A stretch of DNA of 64,000 nt from Novosphingobium sp. NDB2Meth1 (GTDB lineage Bacteria; Pseudomonadota; Alphaproteobacteria; Sphingomonadales; Sphingomonadaceae). The stretch is taken from contig NZ_FPEH01000012.1 in NCBI RefSeq assembly GCF_900117425.1, positions 248,001 through 312,000 on the forward strand. Reading direction: 5' to 3'. A program made the translations under genes and the position numbers. This document shows positions 44,696 to 53,234 of this stretch, in pieces. The notes under the pieces were generated by a model, which did not search any database, had not been told where the DNA came from, and worked only from the letters and a program-made list of their open reading frames with translations. Within the stretch, counting starts at the first letter, position 1. Each line of letters opens with the position of its first letter.

Positions 44696-46333
44696 CTATC
44701 GGTCTGCCGCAACCCCGAGTTCCGCTTCCATCATCCGCCGCATCTCGAACTTCTGCGCCTTGCCGGTGACTGTCATCGCGAAGCTTTCGACGACGCGGAC
44801 ATGGCGCGGCACCTTGTAGTGCGCGATGCGGCCGCGGCAGTGTTCGAGCACGTGCTCGGCCTCCAGCATGGCCCCGGCGCGGGCGATCACCCAGGCGCAG
44901 ACTTCCTCGCCGTACTTTGCGTCGCTGACGCCGAAGACTTGCGCATCGGCGATGTGCGGGTGGGTGAGGAGGAACTCCTCGATTTCGCGCGGGTAGATGT
45001 TCTCGCCGCCGCGGATGATCATGTCCTTGATGCGGCCGGTGATGCGCACGTAGCCCTTGGCGTCCATCGTCGCGAGATCGCCCGAATGCATCCAGCCCTC
45101 GGCGTCGATGGCCTCGGCGGTCTTGGCCGGATCGTCCCAGTAGCCGAGCATGACGGCATAGCCGCGCGAGCAATATTCGCCCTGCTCGCCGATGGGCAGC
45201 GTCTGCCCGTCCGGCCCGACGATCTTGGCTTCGGCATGGGGGTGGACGCGCCCGACGGTGCCGACGCGCTCTTCCAGCGGATCGTCGACGGCGGTCTGGG
45301 TGGTGAGCGGGCTCGTCTCCGTCATGCCGTAGCCGATGGTCACCTCGCGCATGCCGAGCTTGTCGATGACCTGCCGCATGACGGTGACCGGGCAGGGGGA
45401 GCCCGCCATGATCCCGGTGCGCAAGCTCGAGACGTTGGTCGTCTCCAGTTCCGGGCGGCCGAGCACGGCGATGAACATGGTCGGCACGCCGTAGAGCGCG
45501 GTGCAGCCTTCGGCCTCGACCGCCTGCAGCACGGTGGCGGGATCGAACGCCTCGCCCGGATAGACCATCGCCGCGCCGCTGGTGAGCGCGGCCATGTTGC
45601 CCAGCACCATGCCGAAGCAGTGGTAGAGCGGCACGGGAATGCAGATGCGGTCTGCTTCGGTCAGCGCGATGGTCTGCGCGGTGAAGTAGCCGTTGTTCAG
45701 GATATTGCGGTGGGTGAGCGTCGCGCCCTTGGGGAAGCCGGTGGTGCCGCTGGTGAACTGGATGTTGATCGCATCATCTGGCCCGAGCGCGGCGGCGGCG
45801 CATTCCAGTGCATCCGGATCAGCGGGCGCAAGAAGCGCTTGCCACGGCAGGAAACCGGGGTGCGTTTCCGCGCCGATGGTGACGATGCTGCGCAGCTGCG
45901 GCAGGCGGTCGCGGCCGATCTCGCGCAGCATGGCGAGGTAGTCGCTCGTCTTGAACCGGGTGGCGGTGACGAGCACGCTGCAGCCGACCTTGTTCAGCGC
46001 ATACTCGACTTCGTTCACCCGGTAGGCCGGATTGATCGTGACAAGGATCGCGCCGATCCGCGCGGTGGCGAACTGGATCAGCGTCCATTCCGCACAGTTG
46101 GGCGCCCAGATGCCGACGCGGTCGCCCTTGCTGACGCCCAGTTGCAGCAGACCGGTTGCCACCTGATCGACTGCAACATCGAGCTCGGCCCACGAATAGC
46201 GCAAGTCCTGATGGCGCGAGGCCAGTGCCAGACCTTGCGGCCAGCGCGCGGCGGCCTCGCGCAGGGCCTCCCCGATGGTCACGTCGAGCAGGGGCAGATC
46301 AGTCCGCCCCCGGGCATAGGACAGGGTGCTCAT
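44696..46333 (-). CDS. AMP-forming fatty acyl-CoA ligase
   Basis: A 545-residue member of the acyl-adenylate-forming family: P-loop [53 protein letters not shown] and the catalytic lysine region [12 protein letters not shown]. It activates a medium- or long-chain or other acid to its CoA ester. GAGAGGACC precedes ATG 46333. It lies between the TonB receptor and pcs on the same strand but is separated from pcs by 450 bp, so it is probably its own unit. Confidence 0.88.
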   Translation of the reverse strand: MSTLSYARGRTDLPLLDVTIGEALREAAARWPQGLALASRHQDLRYSWAELDVAVDQVATGLLQLGVSKGDRVGIWAPNCAEWTLIQFATARIGAILVTINPAYRVNEVEYALNKVGCSVLVTATRFKTSDYLAMLREIGRDRLPQLRSIVTIGAETHPGFLPWQALLAPADPDALECAAAALGPDDAINIQFTSGTTGFPKGATLTHRNILNNGYFTAQTIALTEADRICIPVPLYHCFGMVLGNMAALTSGAAMVYPGEAFDPATVLQAVEAEGCTALYGVPTMFIAVLGRPELETTNVSSLRTGIMAGSPCPVTVMRQVIDKLGMREVTIGYGMTETSPLTTQTAVDDPLEERVGTVGRVHPHAEAKIVGPDGQTLPIGEQGEYCSRGYAVMLGYWDDPAKTAEAIDAEGWMHSGDLATMDAKGYVRITGRIKDMIIRGGENIYPREIEEFLLTHPHIADAQVFGVSDAKYGEEVCAWVIARAGAMLEAEHVLEHCRGRIAHYKVPRHVRVVESFAMTVTGKAQKFEMRRMMEAELGVAADR

Positions 46334-46391
46334 GGTCCTCTCTTTCAGCGGGGGGACCGTGTCTCCCGGCCCCTCCCGCCACTGCAGCAGA

Positions 46392-48600
46392 TCAGAACTT
46401 CACGCCCGCTGTCACACCGTACATCCGCGGATTGCCGATGTGGTTGTAGTCCAGACCGAACCCGGTCAGGTCGATGCGCGAGGTGAAGTAGAACTTGTTG
46501 CCGAGATTGCGCGCCCAGGCCGAAACGCTGTAGCGCCCGTCGCTGCTGTTCCAGTCAAGGTGCCCGCCGAAGAGGGCGTACGAGGTCTGGCGCAGGCGCG
46601 GGATGTTGATGTTCTCGAAGAACTGGCTCGACTGGTAGGCCACTTCGGGGTGGAACGAGATCGCGCCGAACTTGCCCTGCACCATCGTCCAGTCGAAGCT
46701 GGCGTTGAAGGTGAGCGTCGGCGCGTTCGAGAGCCGGTTGCCCGCGACATTGACGCCGCTGACAATGCCTTCCTTGATCCGTGTCGAAAGCAGGCCCAGC
46801 CCGCCGTGGAAGGTGAAGGTGTCGCTCGGTCGGACGGTCAGCTCGACTTCACCGCCGTAGAGCCGCGACTTGGGGATGTTGAGCAGCTGTTGCGAAGCAT
46901 CTGCCGGGTTCACGTTGATGAACTGCTGGTTTTTGTAGTTGTAGTAGAACGCCGCCATGTTGAGCGTGATGCGGCGATCCCAGAACTGGGTCTTGGCGCC
47001 GGCTTCGAAGGCGGTGACCTGTTCGGCCTTGGCGACGCCGAGCTCGACCGGCGCGAAGAACGCCTGCGCATTGAAGCTCGGCGCGCGGTAGCCGCGGCTC
47101 ACGCTGGCGTAGAGCAGGTCGCCGCTCGCCAGCTTGTAGTCGATGCCGATCTTGCCCGAGACGTTGTTCTGCGTGAAGCGCAGGTCCGAGAGCGGGATCA
47201 GGTTGGCGACGAAGCTGTCGTCGACGCCGAGCGCGTCGGACTTGAAGCCGGTCTGCGCGCCGGTGTCGTGGGTATAGCGCAGGCCGCCGCGCAGCGTCAG
47301 CGCGTCGGTCAGCTTGTACTTGAGGTCGGTGTAGAGCGCGAAGCTCTTCTTCACCTGATCGAACTGGTTGCGGATCTTGCAGGCGACCGGCAGGGCGTCG
47401 GCGCAATCCTGTGCGTTGATCACGCCGTCACTGTTGGCGTCGGTGCCGTTGAAGACTTCGAGCGTGGTCTCGTTGAACACCTTCTCGCGGTTGAAATAGG
47501 CGCCGACGATGAAGTCGAACGGACCGCCGGTGTCGCTGGTCAGGCGCAAGTCCTGCGCGAACTGGCTGGCGCGATCGAAGTAGGGCACCTCGAGATTCTG
47601 CGCGCGGATGCCGTCGGTGTCTTCCTTGAAGAACAGCGTGCCCTTGTCATAGCTGGTGATGCTGGTGATCGCGAGCGTATCGGAGACATCGTAGTTCACC
47701 GTGAGCGCGACCGAGGTCGTCACGGCGCGGCGCTTGGTCGGCACGTTGGAGTCGATCTGGAACTGGCTGAGGCCCGGGCGGTTGACCGCTTCGGGCTGCG
47801 CGTAGATGCCGTAGTTCTGCGGGTTCTGGAAGCTGTGCGAGGCACGCAGCGTGATCTTGAGGCGGTCGCTGGGCTCGATTCAGCGTGCCGCGGATGCCCC
47901 ATTCATCGGTGCTGGCGAGATCGGGGAAGCCCGGGTTGACGTTCTTGAACCAGCCATCGGCCTTGGCGAAGGTGCCGGCGACACGCAGCGCGGCCTTCTC
48001 GCCCAGCGGCACGTTGACCGCGCCATTGAGATCGACGCGGTTATAGTTGCCGTAGCCGGCGTTGAAATAGCCGCTCGTCTCGCCAAGCTTGGCATCGCGG
48101 CTGATCAGGTTGACCGCACCGCCCGAGGTGTTCTTGCCATAGAGCGTACCCTGCGGGCCGCGGAGCACTTCGACGCGCTCGATATCGTAGAGCGCGATGC
48201 CAAGGAACGCGAAGTTGCCCTTGTAGACTTCGTCGTAATAGGTCGCGACCGGACTCGACTGGTTGAGGCTGAAGTCCGACATCGAGACGCCGCGCAGCGC
48301 GAAGATCGGTGTGTTGTCGCCCACGGTCGAGGTGAGCTGGAGGTTGGCGACCTTGTTGACGAGGCTGTCGACGCTGGTGATGCGCGACTTGGCCAGCGCT
48401 TCGCCGCCGATCGCCGACACCGAAATCGGCACCGACTGGAGGTTTTCCGAACGCTTGGCGGCGGTCACGACGATCTCGCCGCTTTCGCCCGCATCGGTGG
48501 TGGTTTCGGCCTGCGCGGCCTGCGGAGCCTGCTGGGCAAGCGCGGGCTGCGCCGCAATCAGCGCGGCCAGCGCGGCGCTGGAAAGATAGACGGTCCTCAT
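46392..48600 (-). pseudogene. TonB-dependent receptor, interrupted by a frameshift
   Basis: An outer-membrane TonB-dependent receptor of about 735 residues, now in two frames. The N-terminal part has a signal peptide (MRTVYLSSAALAALIAAQPALA), the TonB-box region GEIVVTAAKRSENLQSVP, the plug (IERVEVLRGPQGTLYGKNTSGG) and early barrel strands to DEWGIRGTLN. Near 47875-47885 the frame changes and continues as IEPSDRLKITLRASHSFQNP, through a calcium-loop-like DANSDGVINAQD, to the terminal strand GVTAGVKF. Comparing CTGAATCGAG with the CTGAAcatCGAG-like sequence expected fits loss of two bases. This is either a real mutation or a sequencing error. GAGGGA precedes ATG 48600. The ligand is unknown. 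Confidence 0.8.
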
Positions 48601-48640
48601 GGTTGTTCCCTCGCTTCTGTTCAAATTTCCCCGAGTATTC

Positions 48641-49102
48641 TCATTGTTCGGAATGCGTCTTGGCAAAACCGGCCACCAGACGCGCTCTTGTGGCGGCGCG
48701 TTCGAGGCGGAGCGGATTCTGGCGCAGACGTCCGATTTCTTCGGCCGTGTAGGGCCTGAAGTCTTGCGGCACATGGGCCGGATCGAACCGGTAGATGGTC
48801 CAGTTTACCAGATTGGCCAAACGGTCATCAGGAAGGTCCACAGTTGCGACACCCGGCACGCGGCCGATGAACTCGCGGCCGCCCGGAACGCCGAGGAAGC
48901 GGGCGACAATGCCCTTCATCGGCGGGTTGGAATGATCGTCGCCGCTGCCATCGGGCCGGTGGCAGCCCTGGCACTTGAGCTGATAGTCAGTGCGCGCCTG
49001 GTAGGCATCGTGCACGCCCGGGATGGCCGCCTCATCTGCCTTCACGGCCACGCCCGCAACGAGCGGCAGCGCGATCAGCAGGGCAAGGCGGCCGGGCTTC
49101 AT
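48641..49102 (-). CDS. c-type cytochrome of the amine dehydrogenase cluster
   Basis: A 153-residue exported monoheme cytochrome. The signal peptide is MKPGRLALLIALPLVAGVAVKA and the heme motif CQGCH is at C44-H48. A downstream Met ligand is likely in PPMKGIVARFLG. Its ATG overlaps the stop of the preceding cytochrome (ATGA). As last gene of the aau operon it probably carries electrons away from the TTQ enzyme or supports its maturation. Confidence 0.83.
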   Translation of the reverse strand: MKPGRLALLIALPLVAGVAVKADEAAIPGVHDAYQARTDYQLKCQGCHRPDGSGDDHSNPPMKGIVARFLGVPGGREFIGRVPGVATVDLPDDRLANLVNWTIYRFDPAHVPQDFRPYTAEEIGRLRQNPLRLERAATRARLVAGFAKTHSEQ

Positions 49103-49566
49103 TGGCCGCCCGCCGCCGCGTGGAGCTTGCCGACATCCTGCGCGGAAAGCGCGGCGCCGCCCGCGCGGATGCCTGCCACCTCGGCTTCGGCGAAGGGCTT
49201 GAACGCGGGGCCGGTCTTGGCGATTTCTGTTCCAACATGATTGAGCACTGCCGCGACCGAGGCATCGTCGAGCGTCGCCTGCGCGGGCATCACCCCGGCA
49301 TAGGGCTTGCCGCCGACCTTGATCGGGCCGCTGACCCCGCGCGTGACGACCAGCGTCAGGTAGCGGCGACCCGCTTCGCTCGAACCCATGACGCGAAAGT
49401 CTTCGCCGAGCGGTGGGAAAACGCCGGGGACGCCTGCGCCGGTCTTGGTGTGGCATGCGGCACAGCGGCCATAGATTGCCGCACCATCCGGCGCGGCATG
49501 GACCGGCAGCGTCAGGGCGGTGAGCGCCGCTGCGCCAACCCCGAGCGCGAGGGCAGCCGCGCGCAT
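49099..49566 (-). CDS. c-type cytochrome, likely electron acceptor
   Basis: A 155-residue periplasmic class I cytochrome c with signal peptide MRAAALALGVGAAALTALTLPVHA, heme motif CAACH at C35-H39 and a Met ligand in YAGVMPAQATL. It starts inside the stop of the light-chain gene (TGATG), so it is tightly co-expressed with aauA. It may accept electrons from aromatic amine dehydrogenase directly or through a copper protein; no azurin or amicyanin gene is in the window. Confidence 0.85.
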   Translation of the reverse strand: MRAAALALGVGAAALTALTLPVHAAPDGAAIYGRCAACHTKTGAGVPGVFPPLGEDFRVMGSSEAGRRYLTLVVTRGVSGPIKVGGKPYAGVMPAQATLDDASVAAVLNHVGTEIAKTGPAFKPFAEAEVAGIRAGGAALSAQDVGKLHAAAGGQ

Positions 49567-50144
49567 CACTTGGCCGCCGGAAGCGCGACGCCGATGACTG
49601 CCGCCACCGAGCAATTGTAGACCGAGCTCTCCGAGCCGAGGCACCAGTTGTAGTCGTTGTTCGACTGCGGGCGGACCTGCGGGCGGTCGCCTTCGTTGCG
49701 GTTGCACAGGCACTGGCCGCAGGACGAGACGCCGCAGCAATCGTTGTAGCTGATCACATAGGCGCGGCCGTCGGCCGGGTTGGTGCAGGTGCCGATCCAG
49801 GTGATGGGCGACATCTCGGTGCCGGGCGGGCAGGTGTTGACCGAACCGCCGCAGCACGAGCAGAGGAAGCCATCGATCGCGCAGTAGCGCCAGTAGTCGC
49901 ACGAGGCACGGTCGCCGGGATCCTGTTCGAGGCCGGAGATGATGGCCGGGCGGGCGGCACCGGCGCCATGGGGGCCGTGGGGGGCTTCAGGCGCGGGCGG
50001 GGTGGCTGCGCGGGCGACCGGGAGGAGCGGGATCGAGGCGGCGCCCGTCATCCCGGCGCCGAGCCACGCCAGCAGCGAGCGGCGCGACGTGCCCCGGGCG
50101 ATCCCGCGCGCGAGGTTTTCGGTGATCTTGTCGAAACGCGCCAT
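49566..50144 (-). CDS. aauA: Aromatic (aralkyl) amine dehydrogenase light chain, TTQ subunit
   Basis: A 192-residue precursor with a twin-arginine signal (TSRRSLLAWLGAG, residues 19-31) and a very cysteine-rich mature domain (14 Cys). The cofactor tryptophans expected to form tryptophan tryptophylquinone are W116 (SPITWIGTC) and W167 (NDYNWCLGSE). SCDYWRYCAIDGFLCSCCGG is closer to Alcaligenes faecalis aralkylamine dehydrogenase than to methylamine dehydrogenase (whose segment reads like DGNICDCSGG). It oxidises primary aromatic amines such as tyramine or phenylethylamine to aldehydes in the periplasm, together with the heavy chain. Confidence 0.93.
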   Translation of the reverse strand: MARFDKITENLARGIARGTSRRSLLAWLGAGMTGAASIPLLPVARAATPPAPEAPHGPHGAGAARPAIISGLEQDPGDRASCDYWRYCAIDGFLCSCCGGSVNTCPPGTEMSPITWIGTCTNPADGRAYVISYNDCCGVSSCGQCLCNRNEGDRPQVRPQSNNDYNWCLGSESSVYNCSVAAVIGVALPAAK

Positions 50145-50147
50145 GGG

Positions 50148-50750
50148 TCAGGCCTCCTGATGGTTGTGCTGGCGGCGAGCCAGATAGTCCTGGATCGAGG
50201 CGACGCCCCGCTCCTTTGCCTCGAAGAGGCTTTCGAGATGTTCACGGCTGTTGACGAGGCCGAGCGACGCGACGCGGCCTTCCTCGTCGAGCAGCACCGC
50301 ATAAGGCAGCTTGGAGACGCCGAAGGCGCGGCCGAGCGCTTCGGAGAGCACCACCGGCAGGCTTTCGAGGCCGTGATCGCGCACCATGCCGAGGTAGCCC
50401 GGCTTGCCGCCGTCACCCGCGACGACGATGTCGAGCCAGCCCGCTTCGGCACGGGCGGCGCTGCGCACGATCGGGAGCAGCGACTTGCACATCGGGCAAT
50501 CGGGCGAGGCGAAGAACAGCAGCTGGCTGCGGCCCTTGCGCTGTCCGCCGATGGCAATGCCGACGCCGTTCATGTCGGCGAGCGTCATCGGCGTCGCCTT
50601 TTCGCCGAGCGCGACCTTCTGGTGCAGGGTCAGCGCGCCGGCGGGAGCGATCCGCTCGTGCAGGATGCCGACCTGCCGCGCGAGTGCAGCAATCAGCAGG
50701 GCCTGGACGATCACGGCGGTCCAGAGGAGGATCTGGCTTGTCAGCATCAT
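50148..50750 (-). CDS. aauD: MauD-like thiol-disulfide maturation protein
   Basis: A 200-residue membrane-anchored thioredoxin-fold protein with an N-terminal helix (ILLWTAVIVQALLIAALA) and the redox motif C85-P-M-C88. MauD/AauD proteins help form the many disulfides of the light chain. The start at ATG 50750 overlaps the aauE stop. It lies between aauE and aauA, as in other TTQ enzyme clusters. Confidence 0.88.
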   Translation of the reverse strand: MMLTSQILLWTAVIVQALLIAALARQVGILHERIAPAGALTLHQKVALGEKATPMTLADMNGVGIAIGGQRKGRSQLLFFASPDCPMCKSLLPIVRSAARAEAGWLDIVVAGDGGKPGYLGMVRDHGLESLPVVLSEALGRAFGVSKLPYAVLLDEEGRVASLGLVNSREHLESLFEAKERGVASIQDYLARRQHNHQEA

Positions 50751-51250
50751 GCGGCCTTCCCCAATGAGGGTTTCCAATGCGGGGCGGGGATGGCGAGCAG
50801 TTCGCTCGCGCCGAGGTAGAGTGCGAGGAGCCCGGCGGCGGCAAAGGGCGCGTCGAGCGTGAAGGGGGCATCGGGCAGGACCGCGACCAATGCTGCGAGC
50901 ACCGCAAGGCCGGCTGCGCGCAGCACGAGCGCGGTGGTGACCGGCTTGCTGCGCGCGGCAAGGTCGCAGCCGCAGTCGAGCGTCTCACCCCGGCGGCGCA
51001 GGAGGGCAAGCGCATAGGCAGCCCAGACCAGCGCGGCGACGACGGCGCCCGCGGTGCGCAGCGGCGGGACGAGCAGGCAGCCTGCGGCTACGAGTTCCAG
51101 CGTGCCCGCGTGGATCAGCAGCAGCTGCGCCGGAACCGGACTGACGCCGGTGAGCCGCGCGGTCGCCTCGATCATGCGCGCCCGCGCCAGCACTTTGTGC
51201 AGCGCCGAGGCCGCCAGCAATGCCGCGCAGAAAAGGGCCAGAGCGGCCAT
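50747..51250 (-). CDS. aauE: MauE-like membrane protein
   Basis: A 167-residue membrane protein with about four hydrophobic helices and a GETLDCGCDL loop, typical of MauE/DoxX-like proteins required for TTQ light-chain production. ATG 51250 overlaps the heavy-chain stop (TGATG); a GTG directly before it is an alternative. It works with AauD in disulfide formation. The order heavy chain-E-D-light chain is conserved in aau clusters. Confidence 0.86.
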   Translation of the reverse strand: MAALALFCAALLAASALHKVLARARMIEATARLTGVSPVPAQLLLIHAGTLELVAAGCLLVPPLRTAGAVVAALVWAAYALALLRRRGETLDCGCDLAARSKPVTTALVLRAAGLAVLAALVAVLPDAPFTLDAPFAAAGLLALYLGASELLAIPAPHWKPSLGKAA

Positions 51251-52428
51251 CACGGCACCTGGATCAGGATCGGATTGGCCGCGACCGTCGCGCCGAGCGA
51301 GCGGACGAAAGCGCCGGTCGCCGCGTCATAGATATCGATTGCGCCGCTGGCCTGCGCCGCCACGAGGTGCGGGGTGCTTTCCTTGGTGACGGCGATGGCG
51401 AGCGTCTGGCCCTTGAGCGCAATGCGCAAGGTGCGGGCCTTCTTGATGGGGTCGACGACCCAGACTTCGGTGCCGCCGTCCTTGTGGGTGCCTTCCTTGC
51501 CGTAGGGGCTCATCAGCACATAGAGCTTGCCGGCGGCATCGCTGTTGATCACCTGCCAGCCGCCCGGACGCCATTCGGGCGAGCCGCCGTCTGCCGTGCC
51601 GACGCTGAAGCTGCCGGGGAGAGGCTTGGCGACAGGGCCAGAAAGATCGAAGCCCTGCACCATGCCGTGGAAGCTGACGAACCATGCAGTCGTGCCCACC
51701 ATCGCTGGTGTGCTGAACAGGGGCTGGTTGTCGATATCCTGCACCTTGGGCACCGACTTCGACGAGGCCGCCGCGCCGTTCGCATCGAGCGTGACGCTGA
51801 ACAGCGAACCATCGGCGCAGAGGCTGGTGAAGCCGCTGGTCCCGGTGGGGTAGATCTGTGCGCAGCCGGGGAGGTCGATCTCGTTCAGCACCTTGCGCGC
51901 GGCAAGATCGACCACCGTGACGGACTGTGCGGGGGTGAAGTTGGCGACGAGCGCCCACTTGCCGCCGTTGGTCAGCTGGAACAAGTGCGGGTAGGTCACC
52001 GACTGCTGGCGCTTGCCGCCGGGCAGCACGATCTCACCCTTGGGCTGGAGCGTGGCGGAGTCCCAGATGGTGATCGCGTCGGTGCGTTCGCCGCGGGTGA
52101 GGCGGCTGTAGAAAGTCTCGGTGGTATAGAGTTCGCCCCTGTCCTTCGCGATGAGGAAGTTGGCGAACTGCGCCGCACGGACGAGGCCCTTGAGCGGCTG
52201 CACCGGATCGGCGGTGTCGACCACGGCGACGCGGCCATCGAGGATCGCGCCGAAGTGAAAATCGTGGATCGTCACCCAGCTCTGCGGCCAGGTGGCGGGG
52301 AGCTTGGCGACGCTCGGGAGGCTTTCTTCCGCAAGCGGCTGCGGGAACTTGTCAGCCGCGATGGCCGGCGAAGTCATTGCGGCAAATGCATAGAGCGCCG
52401 ACGCAAGAACGGGTGCGATGGATCGCAT
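51250..52428 (-). CDS. aauB: Aromatic (aralkyl) amine dehydrogenase heavy chain
   Basis: A 392-residue periplasmic beta-propeller subunit with signal peptide MRSIAPVLASALYAFAAMTSPAIA. Repeated blade segments such as GRVAVVDTADPVQPLKG, SVTVVDLAARKVLNEIDL and GGTEVWVVDPIKKARTLRIAL are typical of TTQ amine dehydrogenase large subunits. It forms the A2B2 enzyme with AauA. It is the first gene of the operon; AAAGGGAAAG precedes ATG 52428. A TetR gene is divergent across 140 bp. Confidence 0.91.
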   Translation of the reverse strand: MRSIAPVLASALYAFAAMTSPAIAADKFPQPLAEESLPSVAKLPATWPQSWVTIHDFHFGAILDGRVAVVDTADPVQPLKGLVRAAQFANFLIAKDRGELYTTETFYSRLTRGERTDAITIWDSATLQPKGEIVLPGGKRQQSVTYPHLFQLTNGGKWALVANFTPAQSVTVVDLAARKVLNEIDLPGCAQIYPTGTSGFTSLCADGSLFSVTLDANGAAASSKSVPKVQDIDNQPLFSTPAMVGTTAWFVSFHGMVQGFDLSGPVAKPLPGSFSVGTADGGSPEWRPGGWQVINSDAAGKLYVLMSPYGKEGTHKDGGTEVWVVDPIKKARTLRIALKGQTLAIAVTKESTPHLVAAQASGAIDIYDAATGAFVRSLGATVAANPILIQVP

Positions 52429-52496
52429 TATCTTTCCCTTTCAAAGCGGATGGACCCCGCTTTCCCGTGGCCAAAGTGGCCCAATCCTAATAAAAT

Positions 52497-52526
52497 TGTC
52501 AACTGTCCTATTTTGGACGTTGGACA
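52497..52526. promoter_or_regulatory. Imperfect inverted repeat, candidate TetR operator
   Basis: TGTCaACTGTCC-tattttGGAC-gtTGGACA: the inner GTCC-N6-GGAC is perfect and the outer TGTC/GGACA arms extend it imperfectly. It lies in the 140-bp gap between aauB and the TetR gene and overlaps a minus-strand TTGACA, so it could control both. Confidence 0.55.
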
Positions 52527-52568
52527 TAATTTGGCTCTGCGGTAGGCAGCGGTTTGCTGCGCGCGGAA

Positions 52569-53234
52569 ATGCGGGAGAAATGTGTGGATGCGATCCCGAA
52601 ACTGGTGACCGACCTGCTCATGCCGGGGCGTGAGGGCGGCTATGCCAAGGGCTATGAAACGCGCGAACTGATTTTGCGCACCGCGCTGCATATCCTGATC
52701 GAGGAAGGCTACCGGGCGATGTCGATGCGGCGAATTGCTGCGGCCTGCGGGATGCGCCTCGGCAATCTTACCTATCACTATCCGACGCGCGAGGATCTGG
52801 TGCGCGAGCTGCTCAATGCGGTGATCAGCAGCTACGAAGTCGAATTCGGCGCGATCGTGCAGGCGCCGGGGCTCGAGCCGGAGGAACGCCTGACGCGGCT
52901 GTGCAGTCTGATCATCGAGGACATCGGCAGCAAGAAGACGACGCGGCTGTTTCCGGAACTGTGGGCGCTCGCGAACCATGACGCGTTTGTCTACGAGCGG
53001 GTGCATGAGCTTTATGACCGGGCGCGGGCGCCGCTGGTGGAGATCATCGCGGAAATGCGGCCCGATCTGCCGGAGCAGGACCGGCTCGATGTGGCGCTGT
53101 TCATCTCGGCCTCGATGGAGGGGCTGACGGTCTTCGCCGGGTACGAGATGCCGTTTGCGCAGCGGCTGCCGGCGGTCGAGCACATCGCGATCCGCTCGTT
53201 CATCGATATCGTGCGCAGCTTCCAGCCCGCTTAG
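52569..53234 (+). CDS. TetR family transcriptional regulator
   Basis: A 221-residue TetR protein: LILRTALHILIEEGYRAMSMRRIAAACGMRLGNLTYHYPTREDLV is the helix-turn-helix region (residues about 35-80). Lying divergent from aauB and overlapping the convergent aldehyde dehydrogenase stop by 4 bp, it is the likely local regulator of amine oxidation. ATG 52569 is used; an in-frame GTG at 52584 has the better Shine-Dalgarno sequence (GGGAG, 6 bases upstream) and may be the true start. Confidence 0.85.
   Translation: MREKCVDAIPKLVTDLLMPGREGGYAKGYETRELILRTALHILIEEGYRAMSMRRIAAACGMRLGNLTYHYPTREDLVRELLNAVISSYEVEFGAIVQAPGLEPEERLTRLCSLIIEDIGSKKTTRLFPELWALANHDAFVYERVHELYDRARAPLVEIIAEMRPDLPEQDRLDVALFISASMEGLTVFAGYEMPFAQRLPAVEHIAIRSFIDIVRSFQPA

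Noticed and set aside
48641..49566. MauG among the two cytochromes
   Set aside because: Each protein has one CxxCH and about 155 residues; MauG is a diheme protein of about 350 residues or more.
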